Origin: UBA6544 sp038131165
GTDB taxonomy: Bacteria; Pseudomonadota; Alphaproteobacteria; UBA8366
Length of the DNA: 64,000 nucleotides
Direction of reading: 5' to 3'
NCBI GenBank assembly: GCA_038131165.1
Contig: JAYPOZ010000012.1
Coordinates: forward strand, 1 to 64,000
Shown here: positions 40,992-50,326 of the stretch, in pieces
How positions within the stretch are numbered: the stretch's first letter is position 1
How the letters are laid out: each line of letters starts with the position of its first letter
Notes under the pieces: generated by a model
Told to the model about the DNA's origin: nothing
The model's input: only the letters and a program-made list of their open reading frames with translations
Database searches by the model: none
Translations under genes and position numbers: made by a program

Positions 40992-42284
40992 CTACCGCGC
41001 TCTCCTCTCATGATCTCTCTCATCTGATTGCAATACCGATCGGTCTCCTTCAGCGGACACGATAGCCCACAAGATGATCAGCACCAATTGCCACCACGAC
41101 GCCCAGAACGAGAAACTGAACAGGCCCGACCCGAAGTAGATGCCGAGTAGCGCTGTCAGCGTCACCGCGGCGCCCGGCGCCGACGGGTAGGAACGGCAGG
41201 CACGAATAAAGACAAGTCCGAGTACAAAGATCATCGCCGACGCGCCGAGGACTCCGGTCTCCGCGACGATTTCCAGCGCCCAGCTATGCGGATGCGACGG
41301 CAGGACTTCAGCCTTGAGGAATGGAATTTGCGTATCGGCACCCGGAGTTTTGTTGATTGCATCGATCCCGTGGCCGAACCAAAGGGCATCCGGGACCTTC
41401 TCCAAGACGAACATCCAGATGAGCTGACGATGCCGGTCGAGAAGATAGTGGGATACCGGGTAATCCTCAAAGTTTCCACGGGTCGGGACCTCTTGCGCAC
41501 CCAACCACAGGAATCCCGCTACGACCCCGACAGCCAATACGGCGGCACCGGCCAGCGGTAGTTTCCATCCACCTTTGGCGCACCAAGCGAGTCCCGCGCA
41601 ATAAAGGCCGACCAAGAATCCGGCCGCCGCGGCCCCGCTTCCCGTCAGATAGGCGAAAGCCCCGAAGCCGATACACGCCGCGACCGCCAATACGAACCAG
41701 TTCCGCCCAAGACGCCAACCGATATAGAGCAATACCGGAATCATGCAGGCCGCCGGCGACGCATAGTGCTTCATGACCTTCGGCGGGTAGCCCTCGGTAA
41801 ATTCTTTCAATCGGAGGGCTCGGATATACTCCGTGCCGCCGAGAAAATTGACGGCGACAAGCACCACCGTAAAGGCGGCGCCGATGATGATTATCTTGCC
41901 GGTAAGAGCCAGCGCATCCCTGTCCTCGCGCAGGTACGCCCAGAGCATCGCGCCGAGCGAGAGATAGGCAATCGTGCGCACCCAGACCTGCAGCGATTTC
42001 GCGGGATCGGGCGAGACGAAGAGATTGGGAACCCAGGCGAGAAAAAGTACGGCCAACGCGATGCCGACCGGCGAGCGCAGGCACCGGGCCATGTCGGCAA
42101 TCCAAATCCGGCGTTTCGGATGGAGGACCGCAATGCCGACCCCAACCGCCGACAGAATTGTCGTATAAGCGACACCGATCTGAGAGAGCGGTACCGCAAG
42201 CCCGATGCAGAGCCCGACTGCGACAGAAAACGCGCCGCGGTATCGGAAGAGGTATGACGATAAATCCAAGACAGAACCGCTCAA
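40992..42284 (-). CDS. O-antigen ligase/polymerase family membrane protein
   Basis: A 430-residue multi-pass protein with about 11-12 hydrophobic segments and the signature region EVLPSHPHSWALEIVAETGV in the large periplasmic loop, whose H-x-H and following E mark Wzy/WaaL (O-antigen ligase) proteins. These attach or polymerise surface polysaccharide in the periplasm. The best start is a TTG at 42284, since no ATG or GTG lies in the open frame nearby, and no clear ribosome-binding site is visible, so the N-terminus is uncertain. The neighbouring GT41 gene is on the same strand, 159 bases downstream. Confidence 0.85.
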   Translation of the reverse strand: MSGSVLDLSSYLFRYRGAFSVAVGLCIGLAVPLSQIGVAYTTILSAVGVGIAVLHPKRRIWIADMARCLRSPVGIALAVLFLAWVPNLFVSPDPAKSLQVWVRTIAYLSLGAMLWAYLREDRDALALTGKIIIIGAAFTVVLVAVNFLGGTEYIRALRLKEFTEGYPPKVMKHYASPAACMIPVLLYIGWRLGRNWFVLAVAACIGFGAFAYLTGSGAAAAGFLVGLYCAGLAWCAKGGWKLPLAGAAVLAVGVVAGFLWLGAQEVPTRGNFEDYPVSHYLLDRHRQLIWMFVLEKVPDALWFGHGIDAINKTPGADTQIPFLKAEVLPSHPHSWALEIVAETGVLGASAMIFVLGLVFIRACRSYPSAPGAAVTLTALLGIYFGSGLFSFSFWASWWQLVLIILWAIVSAEGDRSVLQSDERDHERRAR

Positions 42285-42473
42285 TTGACGATCGAATTTC
42301 CGGGCACACGAGTTTATGCCGCTACTGATACAGAAGGCCGGCGTGTTTTAAAACCTTGGCCAATCGTCGACACGGACTTTCGCGCGGAACGACAAGTGAT
42401 ATGGATCAATGCGGTCCTCCTTTCCGCCGCTCTATCCTCTTCAGCCAACAGTTACCGGTCGAGGATGTCCGAC

Positions 42474-43208
42474 ATGTCAGAGACAAACGCTGCCGCCAAA
42501 CCCAATCCCAAGATGCCACGTTATACCGATCCCGGTTGTGCCTACTGTCCGCCCAGTGTCCGGGCCTGCCGCGTCGGCGAAGGCAAAACGCGGGGACCCG
42601 GATTCTGCCCCTCCAAAATCGCTCAGGACGGCATCGACGCGGCCTACTAGAAGTACAGCGACCCCTTCACCCGGCGGGTCGCACAGGAATCGGCGCGGGT
42701 CGAATCGGAAGGCTATTGCCAATGGACGCGGGTGGAGGAGGTCGTCCAATTCGCCAAGAAGATGGGTTTCAAGAAACTCGGCATCGCTACCTGCATCAGC
42801 TTTGTCGATCATGCCAATACATTGAGCCAAATTCTGGAGAGCCACGGTTTCGAAGTGGCGTCGGCTGCGTGTAAGCACGGCGGCGTCGCCAAGGAGAGGA
42901 TCGGCCTGGAAGACATCGAAAAAATCCGGCCGGGCGGTCACGAATCCATGTGCAATCCTGTCTCGCAGGCGGAATTGCTCAACCGCGCCGGATGCGAGTT
43001 CAATATCGTGCTCGGTCTCTGCGTCGGCCACGACAGCCTGCTCTTCCGACATTCCGACGGCTTGGCGACCACCTTGGTCGCTAAGGACCGCGTGCTCGCG
43101 CACAATCCCGTCGGCGCGCTCAATCTCGCGGACAGCTACTACTCGAAGCTCTGGGGCCCGGACCGCCCTGAGAAGCCGAACAAACTGCCGAAAGAAGGCC
43201 GGAAATAA
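42474..43208 (+). pseudogene. DUF1847 metal-binding-type protein, interrupted by one TAG
   Basis: A single frame of 245 codons for a cysteine-rich DUF1847 protein, function unknown. Cysteines cluster in GCAYCPPSVRACRV, FCPSK, GIATCISFVDHA, AACKHGG, SMCNPVSQAEL and GLCVGHDSLLF, suggesting a metal or cluster site. Codon 59 (42648-42650) is TAG within DGIDAAY-stop-KYSDPFTRRVAQES, with no frameshift. Both sides keep family sequence, so the stop is a recent change or an error. GAGG nine bases before the ATG at 42474 fixes the start. The 189 bases upstream hold a divergent promoter region only. Confidence 0.82.
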
Positions 43209-43212
43209 CGAC

Positions 43213-44007
43213 TCAGTCCGTGTAGTCGATCCAATCTGCCGGGATATGCCGCCAGGTCGTGTCCTGGTCCTGCTCCTCGATAAAATGCGCACCCATGCTG
43301 ACGCTGCGCGGCGTGATCAGGAACATTCTGGTCGTGCGCCAGTCTAGTCCCAGGTCGAGCACAACGACCGCGCCGACGCCGTCGAGATTCATCGGGACCC
43401 GCCGCCCGCCCCGCTGATCGGCGAGTTCCTCCTCGATCAACTCGCCGAGGCGCCCGAAGACGCCGAACGTGCCTTCCGACTTGGCGATGCCCATCACCTT
43501 GGGTGCCCGGGGGTCCATGCCGTGGAGCGGAATGCCGTAGCCCGGTACGCGCTCGCCCTTCGTTTGGGCGTCGGCGACCACATCGCGGGCCACGTCGCGC
43601 AACCGCTCCTCCGGGATCGATTGCGGGTCGTCCGAGATCGCCGTCAGGCGTTCCGACATCAGCTTCGCCAATTGCTCACCCAATCCTCCCATGCGGTCGC
43701 CGAATGCCATGACGCCGCCGGCGACGGCGCTCTGGATCGATGTGCCATAGGAGGCATAGCAACGCGCGATCATCGAGGGCGGGGCAATCCCATGCTCGAC
43801 GGACGCGACCAGCAAAGCGTCGATCACACGGGCTTGAGCCTTGGTCGGCAAGGTGCCGGCGAACATCAGATACATCATATCCGCGAAAGAGATCGAGCCC
43901 GTGAGTTCGGAGAGTTTGTGCCCGCGCACCAAAATCTCTTCTTCTGTATCCGTGCTGACCACTTCGGCGATGCCCGTGCGCCAGGTTTTCATATCCATCG
44001 TCGCCAT
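43213..44007 (-). CDS. Citryl-CoA lyase/citrate synthase family protein (short form)
   Basis: A 264-residue protein of the citrate synthase superfamily, much shorter than citrate synthase and matching stand-alone citryl-CoA lyase-like proteins. Conserved elements are ELTGSISFADMMYLMFAGTL, VEHGIAPPSMIAR (first His), GYGIPLHGMDPRAPK (second His) and NLDGVGAVVVLDLGL (Asp). It would cleave or condense a CoA thioester of a citrate-like acid. No citryl-CoA synthetase gene is adjacent, so its partner is unknown. It ends 4 bases from the convergent DUF1847 gene. Confidence 0.82.
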   Translation of the reverse strand: MATMDMKTWRTGIAEVVSTDTEEEILVRGHKLSELTGSISFADMMYLMFAGTLPTKAQARVIDALLVASVEHGIAPPSMIARCYASYGTSIQSAVAGGVMAFGDRMGGLGEQLAKLMSERLTAISDDPQSIPEERLRDVARDVVADAQTKGERVPGYGIPLHGMDPRAPKVMGIAKSEGTFGVFGRLGELIEEELADQRGGRRVPMNLDGVGAVVVLDLGLDWRTTRMFLITPRSVSMGAHFIEEQDQDTTWRHIPADWIDYTD

Positions 44008-44075
44008 GGCGTTTCCTTTCGAATATCGAGTTCAGCCGCGCCAAATGGCGGCTTGGTGGCGGAAAATATTCCGCG

Positions 44076-44558
44076 TCAGTTGAAGGCGAGGTCGGCGGGA
44101 GAGATCAGAACGCCAAACTTCTCGCACCAGATCACCACGCTTTTATAATCTCTCAGGTCGAGTCCGGCCGGAATGCTGAAATTCTGGCTCCCCTTGAACG
44201 CGCGCAACCGGCCCAGATCGACAAACATCATATCTTCCACGTCGGCGCTCTGCCGGACCGATGCCTTCGGTACAAGATAGACGTGAAACTTGGGACCGGG
44301 TCCGACCTCGAAATCGTCTTCGAGGAAAAGGGTATGCTCGTAAACGGATACACCGCCCTTGCCGTAATGAATTGGATCGGAAGGGTTGGCGTGGATGAAC
44401 GTGCCCTTCGCCACCAGCCGCTCGTCCTGTTTCACGGCAAGGCTTTCCATTGCTTCCGGTGGCGGAAAGACAATGGGAAACAGCAAAAATCCGACGGCAA
44501 CTCCAAATGCTGTCCCGAAAATGCCGCCGATCAGAAATATCCCTATACCGCGCCACAT
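44076..44558 (-). CDS. DM13-domain protein, membrane-anchored
   Basis: A 160-residue protein with an N-terminal hydrophobic anchor (residues 5-30, GIFLIGGIFGTAFGVAVGFL) and one DM13 domain: GTFIHAN, GGVSVYEHTLFLEDDFEVGP, HVYLVPKAS, FKGSQNFSIPAGLDL and SVVIWCEKFGVLIS. The Cys in VIWCEKF is the conserved one thought to be redox-active in DM13 proteins. The domain would face the periplasm. Electron-transfer function is proposed for the family, not proven here. It precedes the citryl-CoA lyase-like gene on the same strand by 68 bases. Confidence 0.85.
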   Translation of the reverse strand: MWRGIGIFLIGGIFGTAFGVAVGFLLFPIVFPPPEAMESLAVKQDERLVAKGTFIHANPSDPIHYGKGGVSVYEHTLFLEDDFEVGPGPKFHVYLVPKASVRQSADVEDMMFVDLGRLRAFKGSQNFSIPAGLDLRDYKSVVIWCEKFGVLISPADLAFN

Positions 44559-44722
44559 GACTTCTCTCCTGCATTCACTCTGCCGTCATCGCTCCTTATC
44601 AGACATGAGGCCATCCGGGAGTGCAAACCATCCCGCAGACTTGCGCTTTCGCGTCAGCGTGCGAGATTCTCCGAGAGCAAAGGAAACAAGAATAAGCAAG
44701 AAAAGGCGGGGAAGAACGGACG

Positions 44723-46351
44723 ATGGATGAATTCGATTATATCGTGGTCGGCTCCGGTTCCGCCGGCGGTACGGTGGCGGCACGGCTCTCCGAAGACCCG
44801 AAGAATTCCGTCTGCGTGCTTGAAGCCGGCGGACGCGATTGGAATCCCTATATCCATATTCCGGCGGGTTTCATGAAGACACTGGTCAATCCGGCGGTGA
44901 ACTGGCTCTACGAATCGGAGCCGAGCGAAGGGACGGCCGGACGCCGCATCCATGCGCCGCGCGGCAAGACGCTCGGCGGATCTTCATCGATCAACGGCAA
45001 TATCTACAGCCGCGGCCAGCGCCTGGATTTCGACGGCTGGGCGCAGCGCGGCAACCGCGGCTGGGGCTATGCCGACGTGCTGCCCTATTTCAAGCGCTCC
45101 GAGCGCCGGATCGGCGATGGCGACGATACGTTCCGCGGGCGCGACGGCGGGCTCGTCATTACCGACATCGATTACCGCCACCCCCTGGCGGACGATTTCA
45201 TCAAGGGCGCGGTGAATTACGGCATTCCGCTAAACAAGGATTACAACGGCGCCGTCCAGGAGGGCATCAGCTACACTCAAAGAACCATCTATGGCGGCCG
45301 TCGCGTCAGTTCGGCCCGCGCCTTTCTGCGCCCCGCCCTCAAGCGGCCGAACATCGAACTCCGCACCAAGGCCCACGCCACGAAGATCGTCTTCGAGGGG
45401 AAACGCGCCGTCGGCATCCAATACCGGCGCGGCGGAAAGACCGTGGAAATCCGCGCGCGCCGCGAGGTCATCCTTTCGGGCGGTTCCGTCAATTCGCCGC
45501 AACTCCTGCAGCTTTCCGGCGTCGGACCGGCGGGCCTCCTGAAAGACATTGGTATTCCGGTCCATCACGAACTGCCCGGAGTCGGGGAAAACCTGCGCGA
45601 CCACTTCGTCCTCCGAATGGTGTCGCGCATCAAAACCATGGACACCATCAACCAGCGGGTCAAAGGCTTGCCGCTGATGGCCGAGGCTTTCAAATACTTC
45701 ACCGGCCAGCCGAGCGTCCTCGGCCTCTCGCCGACCCTGGTCTACATCTTCTGGAAATCCGATCCGGCGCTCGACAACGGCGACCTGCAAATCTCGTTCA
45801 CGCCCGCGAGTTACAAGGAAGGCGTGCAGTCGCAGCTCGACGATTTTCCCGGCGTCACCGTCGCGCCCTGGGTGCAGCGGCCGGAAAGCACCGGCTATAT
45901 CCGCGCGAAATCCGCCGATCCGTTCGAGCCGCCCGCAATTCAGCCGAACTACTTCGCGCACGAGACCGATCGCCGGCTTTCCATCGCCGGAATGAAGATC
46001 GCGCGCGACCTGGTCCAGACGCCGGAATTCGCCCCGCACGTGGAGCGCGAGGAACTGCCCGGCCCCGACGTGCGGACGGACGACGAGATGCTGGATTATT
46101 ATCGCCAGAACGCGACGACCACCTTCCACCTGATGGGCACCTGCCGCATGGGACCCGAGACGGACCGGACCGCCGTCGTGGACGACCAGTTGCGGGTACG
46201 CGGGCTCGAAGGTCTGCGCGTCGCCGATGCGTCGATAATGCCTACCATGCCGTCCGCCAACACCAATGCGTCAACCATCATGATCGGCGAGAAATGCGCC
46301 GATTTCATCATGAGGCGGCAGTTGGCCCCAGAGGATTTGAGTGGAAAATAG
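44723..46351 (+). CDS. GMC family FAD oxidoreductase (choline dehydrogenase-like), paralog 1
   Basis: Glucose-methanol-choline oxidoreductase of 542 residues. The FAD motif VVGSGSAGGTVAARLSEDP is at the N-terminus, PRGKTLGGSSSINGNIYSRG is the second signature, and the C-terminal TTFHLMGTCRMGP and MPSANTNAS give the catalytic His/Asn pair. It oxidises an alcohol, probably passing electrons to the respiratory chain as choline-dehydrogenase relatives do. A paralog follows after 12 bases. The longest read in another frame across both genes is a shadow. Confidence 0.94.
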   Translation: MDEFDYIVVGSGSAGGTVAARLSEDPKNSVCVLEAGGRDWNPYIHIPAGFMKTLVNPAVNWLYESEPSEGTAGRRIHAPRGKTLGGSSSINGNIYSRGQRLDFDGWAQRGNRGWGYADVLPYFKRSERRIGDGDDTFRGRDGGLVITDIDYRHPLADDFIKGAVNYGIPLNKDYNGAVQEGISYTQRTIYGGRRVSSARAFLRPALKRPNIELRTKAHATKIVFEGKRAVGIQYRRGGKTVEIRARREVILSGGSVNSPQLLQLSGVGPAGLLKDIGIPVHHELPGVGENLRDHFVLRMVSRIKTMDTINQRVKGLPLMAEAFKYFTGQPSVLGLSPTLVYIFWKSDPALDNGDLQISFTPASYKEGVQSQLDDFPGVTVAPWVQRPESTGYIRAKSADPFEPPAIQPNYFAHETDRRLSIAGMKIARDLVQTPEFAPHVEREELPGPDVRTDDEMLDYYRQNATTTFHLMGTCRMGPETDRTAVVDDQLRVRGLEGLRVADASIMPTMPSANTNASTIMIGEKCADFIMRRQLAPEDLSGK

Positions 46352-46363
46352 AAAGCTGCGGAT

Positions 46364-47968
46364 ATGGAAACATTCGATTACATCGTCGTCGGCGCCGGGT
46401 CGGCCGGCTGCGTACTCGCCAACCGGCTGAGCGAGGACGCGAACAAAACCGTCCTGCTGCTCGAGGCCGGCGGCGCGGACCGAAACATCTTCATCCATAT
46501 TCCGGCCGGGTTCTTCAAGACCATCAGCAATCCGAAGGTCAATTGGCTCTATACGACGGAGGCCGAGGACAGTTCCGGCAACCGGAACATCTCCTGGCCG
46601 CGCGGCAAGGTCCTCGGCGGCTCATCCTCGATCAACGGGCATCTGATCGTGCGCGGCCAGCGCGAGGACTACGACGGCTGGCGGCAGTTGGGGAACACCG
46701 GCTGGTCCTTCGACGACGTGCTGCCCTATTTCCGAAAATTCGAATCCTCCGAGGTCGGCGACGGCGACATCCGCGGCCGGGACGGGCCGATCAAGGTGCG
46801 CGAGCCGATCGAGCAGCACCCCCTCACGCGTGTCTTCATGGAGGCCTGCGAGCAAATGGGCATCCCGCGCAACGCCGACTACAATGGCGCAACCCAGGAA
46901 GGGGTCGGCTATTTCCAATACGCCCTCGGCGACGGCCGCCGCATGAGCACGGCGCGGGCCTACCTGAAACCCGCCCGGAGCCGCCGCAATCTGAAAGTCA
47001 TGACCAAGGCGCGCACCAAGTGGATCGTCGTAAAGGACGGCCGCGCCGTCGGCGTCCGCTTCAAGCATGACGGGGTCGAGCGCGAGGCCCATGCAGGCGC
47101 CGAGGTCATTCTGTCCGCCGGCAGCATTGCCTCGCCGCAGATTCTGGAGCTTTCCGGCATCGGCGCGGGCGCCCGCCTGCGCGAGCTCGGCATCGACGTG
47201 GTCCACGACTTGCCCGGCATCGGTGAAAACCTGCAGGACCATTACGTCTCGCGCTTTTGCTGCCGCGCCAAAGGAATCGAGACCTTCAACGAGCGCGCGC
47301 GGGGCTGGCGGCTCGGCTGGGAAATCCTGCGCTACGCCGCGACCCGCACCGGCCTGCTGACGACCGCCCCCGGCAATGTCAGCGCCTCGGTCAAGGTCAT
47401 GCCCGGCATGGCGACACCGGACGTGCAGATGGCCTTTGCGCCTGCAAGCTACGTGGAGGGTCAACTCGGCGTGCTCGACGACTTCCCCGGCATGACCTGC
47501 GGCGTCTGGCAGCACCGCCCGGCAAGCCGGGGTTCGATCCATATCGCCTCGTCCGACGCCGAGATGCAGCCCAGCATCCGGCCGAACTATCTCGCGGACA
47601 GCATCGACCAGAACACGACGATCGAGGCACTCAAATATGTGCGGCGGCTCTTCGCGCAACCGGCATTGGCGCGCTATGTCGACGCGGAAACGGTTCCCGG
47701 CGCGGACGTGCAGAGCGACGACGAGTTACTGGACTTCGCGCGCCGCACCGGATCCACCGTCTACCACCCGGTCGGCACCTGCAAGATGGGCAACGACCCA
47801 CATGCGGTCGTCGACCCGGAGCTGCGCATCCACGGCCTCCGGGGCCTGCGCGTCGTCGACGCATCGGTCATGCCGTTGATGCCGTCCGCCAATACCAATG
47901 CCGCCGTCCTCATGATCGCCGAGAAAGCCGCCGACATGATCAAGGCGGCGGGTCGCCCGATTGACTAA
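46364..47968 (+). CDS. GMC family FAD oxidoreductase (choline dehydrogenase-like), paralog 2
   Basis: A 534-residue GMC oxidoreductase with VVGAGSAGCVLANRLSEDAN, PRGKVLGGSSSINGHLIVRG, ASPQILELSGIGAGARL, and a catalytic His in STVYHPVGTCKMGN with Asn in PSANTNAAVLM. Clearly paralogous to the preceding gene and with the same layout, so tandem duplication is likely. The pair lies in one transcription unit, upstream of the Old Yellow Enzyme gene (93-base gap). Two alcohol dehydrogenases of slightly different specificity would fit. Confidence 0.94.
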   Translation: METFDYIVVGAGSAGCVLANRLSEDANKTVLLLEAGGADRNIFIHIPAGFFKTISNPKVNWLYTTEAEDSSGNRNISWPRGKVLGGSSSINGHLIVRGQREDYDGWRQLGNTGWSFDDVLPYFRKFESSEVGDGDIRGRDGPIKVREPIEQHPLTRVFMEACEQMGIPRNADYNGATQEGVGYFQYALGDGRRMSTARAYLKPARSRRNLKVMTKARTKWIVVKDGRAVGVRFKHDGVEREAHAGAEVILSAGSIASPQILELSGIGAGARLRELGIDVVHDLPGIGENLQDHYVSRFCCRAKGIETFNERARGWRLGWEILRYAATRTGLLTTAPGNVSASVKVMPGMATPDVQMAFAPASYVEGQLGVLDDFPGMTCGVWQHRPASRGSIHIASSDAEMQPSIRPNYLADSIDQNTTIEALKYVRRLFAQPALARYVDAETVPGADVQSDDELLDFARRTGSTVYHPVGTCKMGNDPHAVVDPELRIHGLRGLRVVDASVMPLMPSANTNAAVLMIAEKAADMIKAAGRPID

Positions 47969-48061
47969 CGTCGATCCAATGTCCGCGTTTTGCTTTCACC
48001 GCCGACGGAACAATATCTCCTTAGGTTTCTGGTCCATCGTTTCCGCAATTTTGGTGCCCCG

Positions 48062-49222
48062 ATGAAAAGTCTCTTGTTCTCGCCGATGGAATTGCGTGGC
48101 GTCCGCCTCCGCAATCGCGTCGTCGTCTCGCCCATGCTGACCTACGCCGCGGAGAACGGCTATACGCAGGATCTGCACACTCTCCACTATGGCAAACTGG
48201 CCTATGGCGGCGCCGGGCTGGTGTTCGTCGAATCAACGAAAGCCGATCCGCGAGGTGCCAGCACGCCAAGAGACCTCGGCATCTGGAAGGATGATTTTAT
48301 CCCGGGCCTGGCGCAGCTTGCCTCGACCATCAAGGCCTATGGGGCGACAGCGGGAATCCAGATCGGCCATTCGGGCCGCAAGGCGCGCCGTTCCGTGCCC
48401 TGGGAAGGCCGGGCACCCCTGGCGAGCCACCCCGGGCTCGACCACGGCGAGGAATGGGAATTGGTGGCGCCGAGCGAGATCGCCCATTCGAACGCCTTCG
48501 CGGCGCCGCGGGCCCTCTCGATCGCGGATATCGAGGAGCTGATCGAGGGGTACGGCGCCGCCACCGAGCGGGTCCAGAAGGCCGGTTTCGACGTCCTGGA
48601 GATTCACGGCGCGCACGGCTATCTGATCCACCAGTTCCTGTCGCCGGTCGCGAACCAGCGGACCGACAAATACGGCGGCTCGACGGAGAACCGCATGCGC
48701 TTCGCGCTCGATGTGGTCGACCGCGTGCGCCAGTCCTGGCCGGAGGACAAGCCGCTCTTCGTCCGTCTCTCCGCCGTCGACGAGGCCGGCTGGAGCATCG
48801 AGGACAGCGCCGAGGTCGCGCGCGCGCTCAAGGCCCACGGCGTCGACGTCATCGACTGCAGCAGCGGCGGCATGGCGGGCGGATCCATCGTGAATACCGG
48901 CAATCCGGCGCGCTACGGCTATCAGGTGCCGCTGGCGGAGGGGGTGCGGAAACGCGCGGACGTTATGACCATGGCGGTCGGCCTGATCATCCATGCGGAT
49001 CAGGCGGAGGAAATCCTGCAATCCGGAAAGGCCGACCTTGTCGCCATCGGCCGCGAAATGCTCAACAATCCGAACTGGCCGATGGATGCGGCGACGAAGC
49101 TCGGGATCGACGACCCCTATTCGATGGTGCCGCCGCTCTACAGCTTCTACCTCGAGAAGCGAACGGAAGCCGATTTCGGCGGCAAACCCTCGACCTGGCG
49201 GTCGGGAATCGAGTCCGAATAA
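48062..49222 (+). CDS. NADH:flavin oxidoreductase, Old Yellow Enzyme family
   Basis: FMN-dependent ene-reductase of 386 residues: LFSPMELRGVRLRNRVVVSP start, IQIGHSGRKA, the conserved FDVLEIHGAHGYLIHQFLSP with substrate-binding His/His pair, NQRTDKYGGSTENR and the C-terminal VAIGREMLNNPNWP. It reduces activated alkenes with NAD(P)H or oxidatively demethylates amines in some relatives. The ATG at 48062 gives the usual family start. It follows the GMC pair and converges with an amidohydrolase 14 bases on. Confidence 0.93.
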   Translation: MKSLLFSPMELRGVRLRNRVVVSPMLTYAAENGYTQDLHTLHYGKLAYGGAGLVFVESTKADPRGASTPRDLGIWKDDFIPGLAQLASTIKAYGATAGIQIGHSGRKARRSVPWEGRAPLASHPGLDHGEEWELVAPSEIAHSNAFAAPRALSIADIEELIEGYGAATERVQKAGFDVLEIHGAHGYLIHQFLSPVANQRTDKYGGSTENRMRFALDVVDRVRQSWPEDKPLFVRLSAVDEAGWSIEDSAEVARALKAHGVDVIDCSSGGMAGGSIVNTGNPARYGYQVPLAEGVRKRADVMTMAVGLIIHADQAEEILQSGKADLVAIGREMLNNPNWPMDAATKLGIDDPYSMVPPLYSFYLEKRTEADFGGKPSTWRSGIESE

Positions 49223-49236
49223 CGCTCGCCCGAGCG

Positions 49237-50250
49237 CTACAGCCGATAGACCCGCACGGCGGTATCGTGGAACAGCGCCGCCCGCTCGCTCGCGGAATAG
49301 GATTGCGTCAGGCGCTTGAAGGAATTCCACAAGACGGGGTAGCTGCAGCTCACCTTGTCGACGGGAAAATTCGACTCGAACATGCAGCGCTCGGGGCCGA
49401 AACGCTCGATCGCGGTCTCGTAATAGCGCCGTGTCGCCGCGCATAACTCCTCGCTCGTCGGCGGTTTTGCATTCTCGTGCCAGCCGAAGCCGCAATATTC
49501 CATATTAATGCCGCCGAGCTTCATGACGATGTTCGGGCACTCCGCCAATGCGGCGATACTCTCCTGCCAGGTCGCAAAGACTTCGTCCCGCCGGCCGGCA
49601 TAGACACCGACACCGGCGACGCCGCCGAGATGGTTGAGAACCAGTGTCGTGTCGGGAAAGGCACGCGCCAAATCGACGAAATCCGCAAGCTGCGGATGGC
49701 GGCATACGCCTTCGAAGACCAACCCAAGCGGCCCCAGCTCGGCGAACCCTTCCCGGAATGCCGCATCCAGATACAGGCCGGGTCCGGTGACGCCGCGGCC
49801 CCGGCTGATGGCGGGATCGTCGTCCCAGGCCCCGGTGCGCCGTATGCCACGGAAGCGGTTCGGCGCCGCCGCGATTTGAGCTTCGAGCAGCGCCTTGACC
49901 CGCGATCCGAGCAGCAGCTCCGCGTGACCGATAATGCCCGCCGCGACCTTCGTCGCGCCGTACAGGCCTGAGGCCGCCATCGCCGCAATGCCGTTCACGA
50001 ATTCGACCTCGCCCAGCGGTTTCATGTCTTCCGGGCCGCCGGCCGGGTACATGGCGCGGCACTCCACGAAGACGGTCGAGACGATATTGTGGCCCGTTTG
50101 CAGATCCTGCTGGATTTCGTCCATCAGGTAGCGGCTGTCGACCCGGCCCTCGCGCTGGTCCCAGAGGTGATGATGGGTGTCGCAAATCGGGAGATCGGGC
50201 TCAAGAATGTCTTCCTGGACCTGAGCCAGCCAAGCGTCGTTCGTCGCCAT
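49237..50250 (-). CDS. Amidohydrolase family (TIM-barrel metal hydrolase)
   Basis: A 337-residue amidohydrolase-2 type protein. The CDTHHHLWDQ motif near residue 20 is the HxH-like metal site, with FEGVCRHPQLADFVDLAR, TLVLNHLGGVAG and CMFESNFPVDK (the final Asp) following the barrel order. Relatives hydrolyse lactones such as 2-pyrone-4,6-dicarboxylate or sugar lactones or decarboxylate aromatic acids. It would suit aromatic catabolism here, but specificity is not shown. The type III CoA-transferase lies upstream on the same strand. Confidence 0.87.
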   Translation of the reverse strand: MATNDAWLAQVQEDILEPDLPICDTHHHLWDQREGRVDSRYLMDEIQQDLQTGHNIVSTVFVECRAMYPAGGPEDMKPLGEVEFVNGIAAMAASGLYGATKVAAGIIGHAELLLGSRVKALLEAQIAAAPNRFRGIRRTGAWDDDPAISRGRGVTGPGLYLDAAFREGFAELGPLGLVFEGVCRHPQLADFVDLARAFPDTTLVLNHLGGVAGVGVYAGRRDEVFATWQESIAALAECPNIVMKLGGINMEYCGFGWHENAKPPTSEELCAATRRYYETAIERFGPERCMFESNFPVDKVSCSYPVLWNSFKRLTQSYSASERAALFHDTAVRVYRL

Positions 50251-50257
50251 TGAATGT

Positions 50258-50271
50258 CATCCTCTAGGATG
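50258..50271. promoter_or_regulatory. Palindrome CATCCT-CT-AGGATG overlapping the amidohydrolase ribosome-binding site
   Basis: On the minus strand the same 14 bases read CATCCT-AG-AGGATG and contain the GAGG that would serve the ATG at 50250. Base pairing of CATCC with GGATG (TAGA loop) would hide it, so it could be either a protein site or a weak translational switch. Confidence 0.3.
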
Positions 50272-50326
50272 TCTGTCTGTAAGCTAATTGAGCGCGATCC
50301 GCCGCGATTTCCAGCGCATCTCCGGT

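Noticed and set aside
44839..47070. 743-codon open frame spanning both GMC genes
   Set aside because: A different frame of two intact GMC oxidoreductases; the protein is Arg-rich and unrecognisable.
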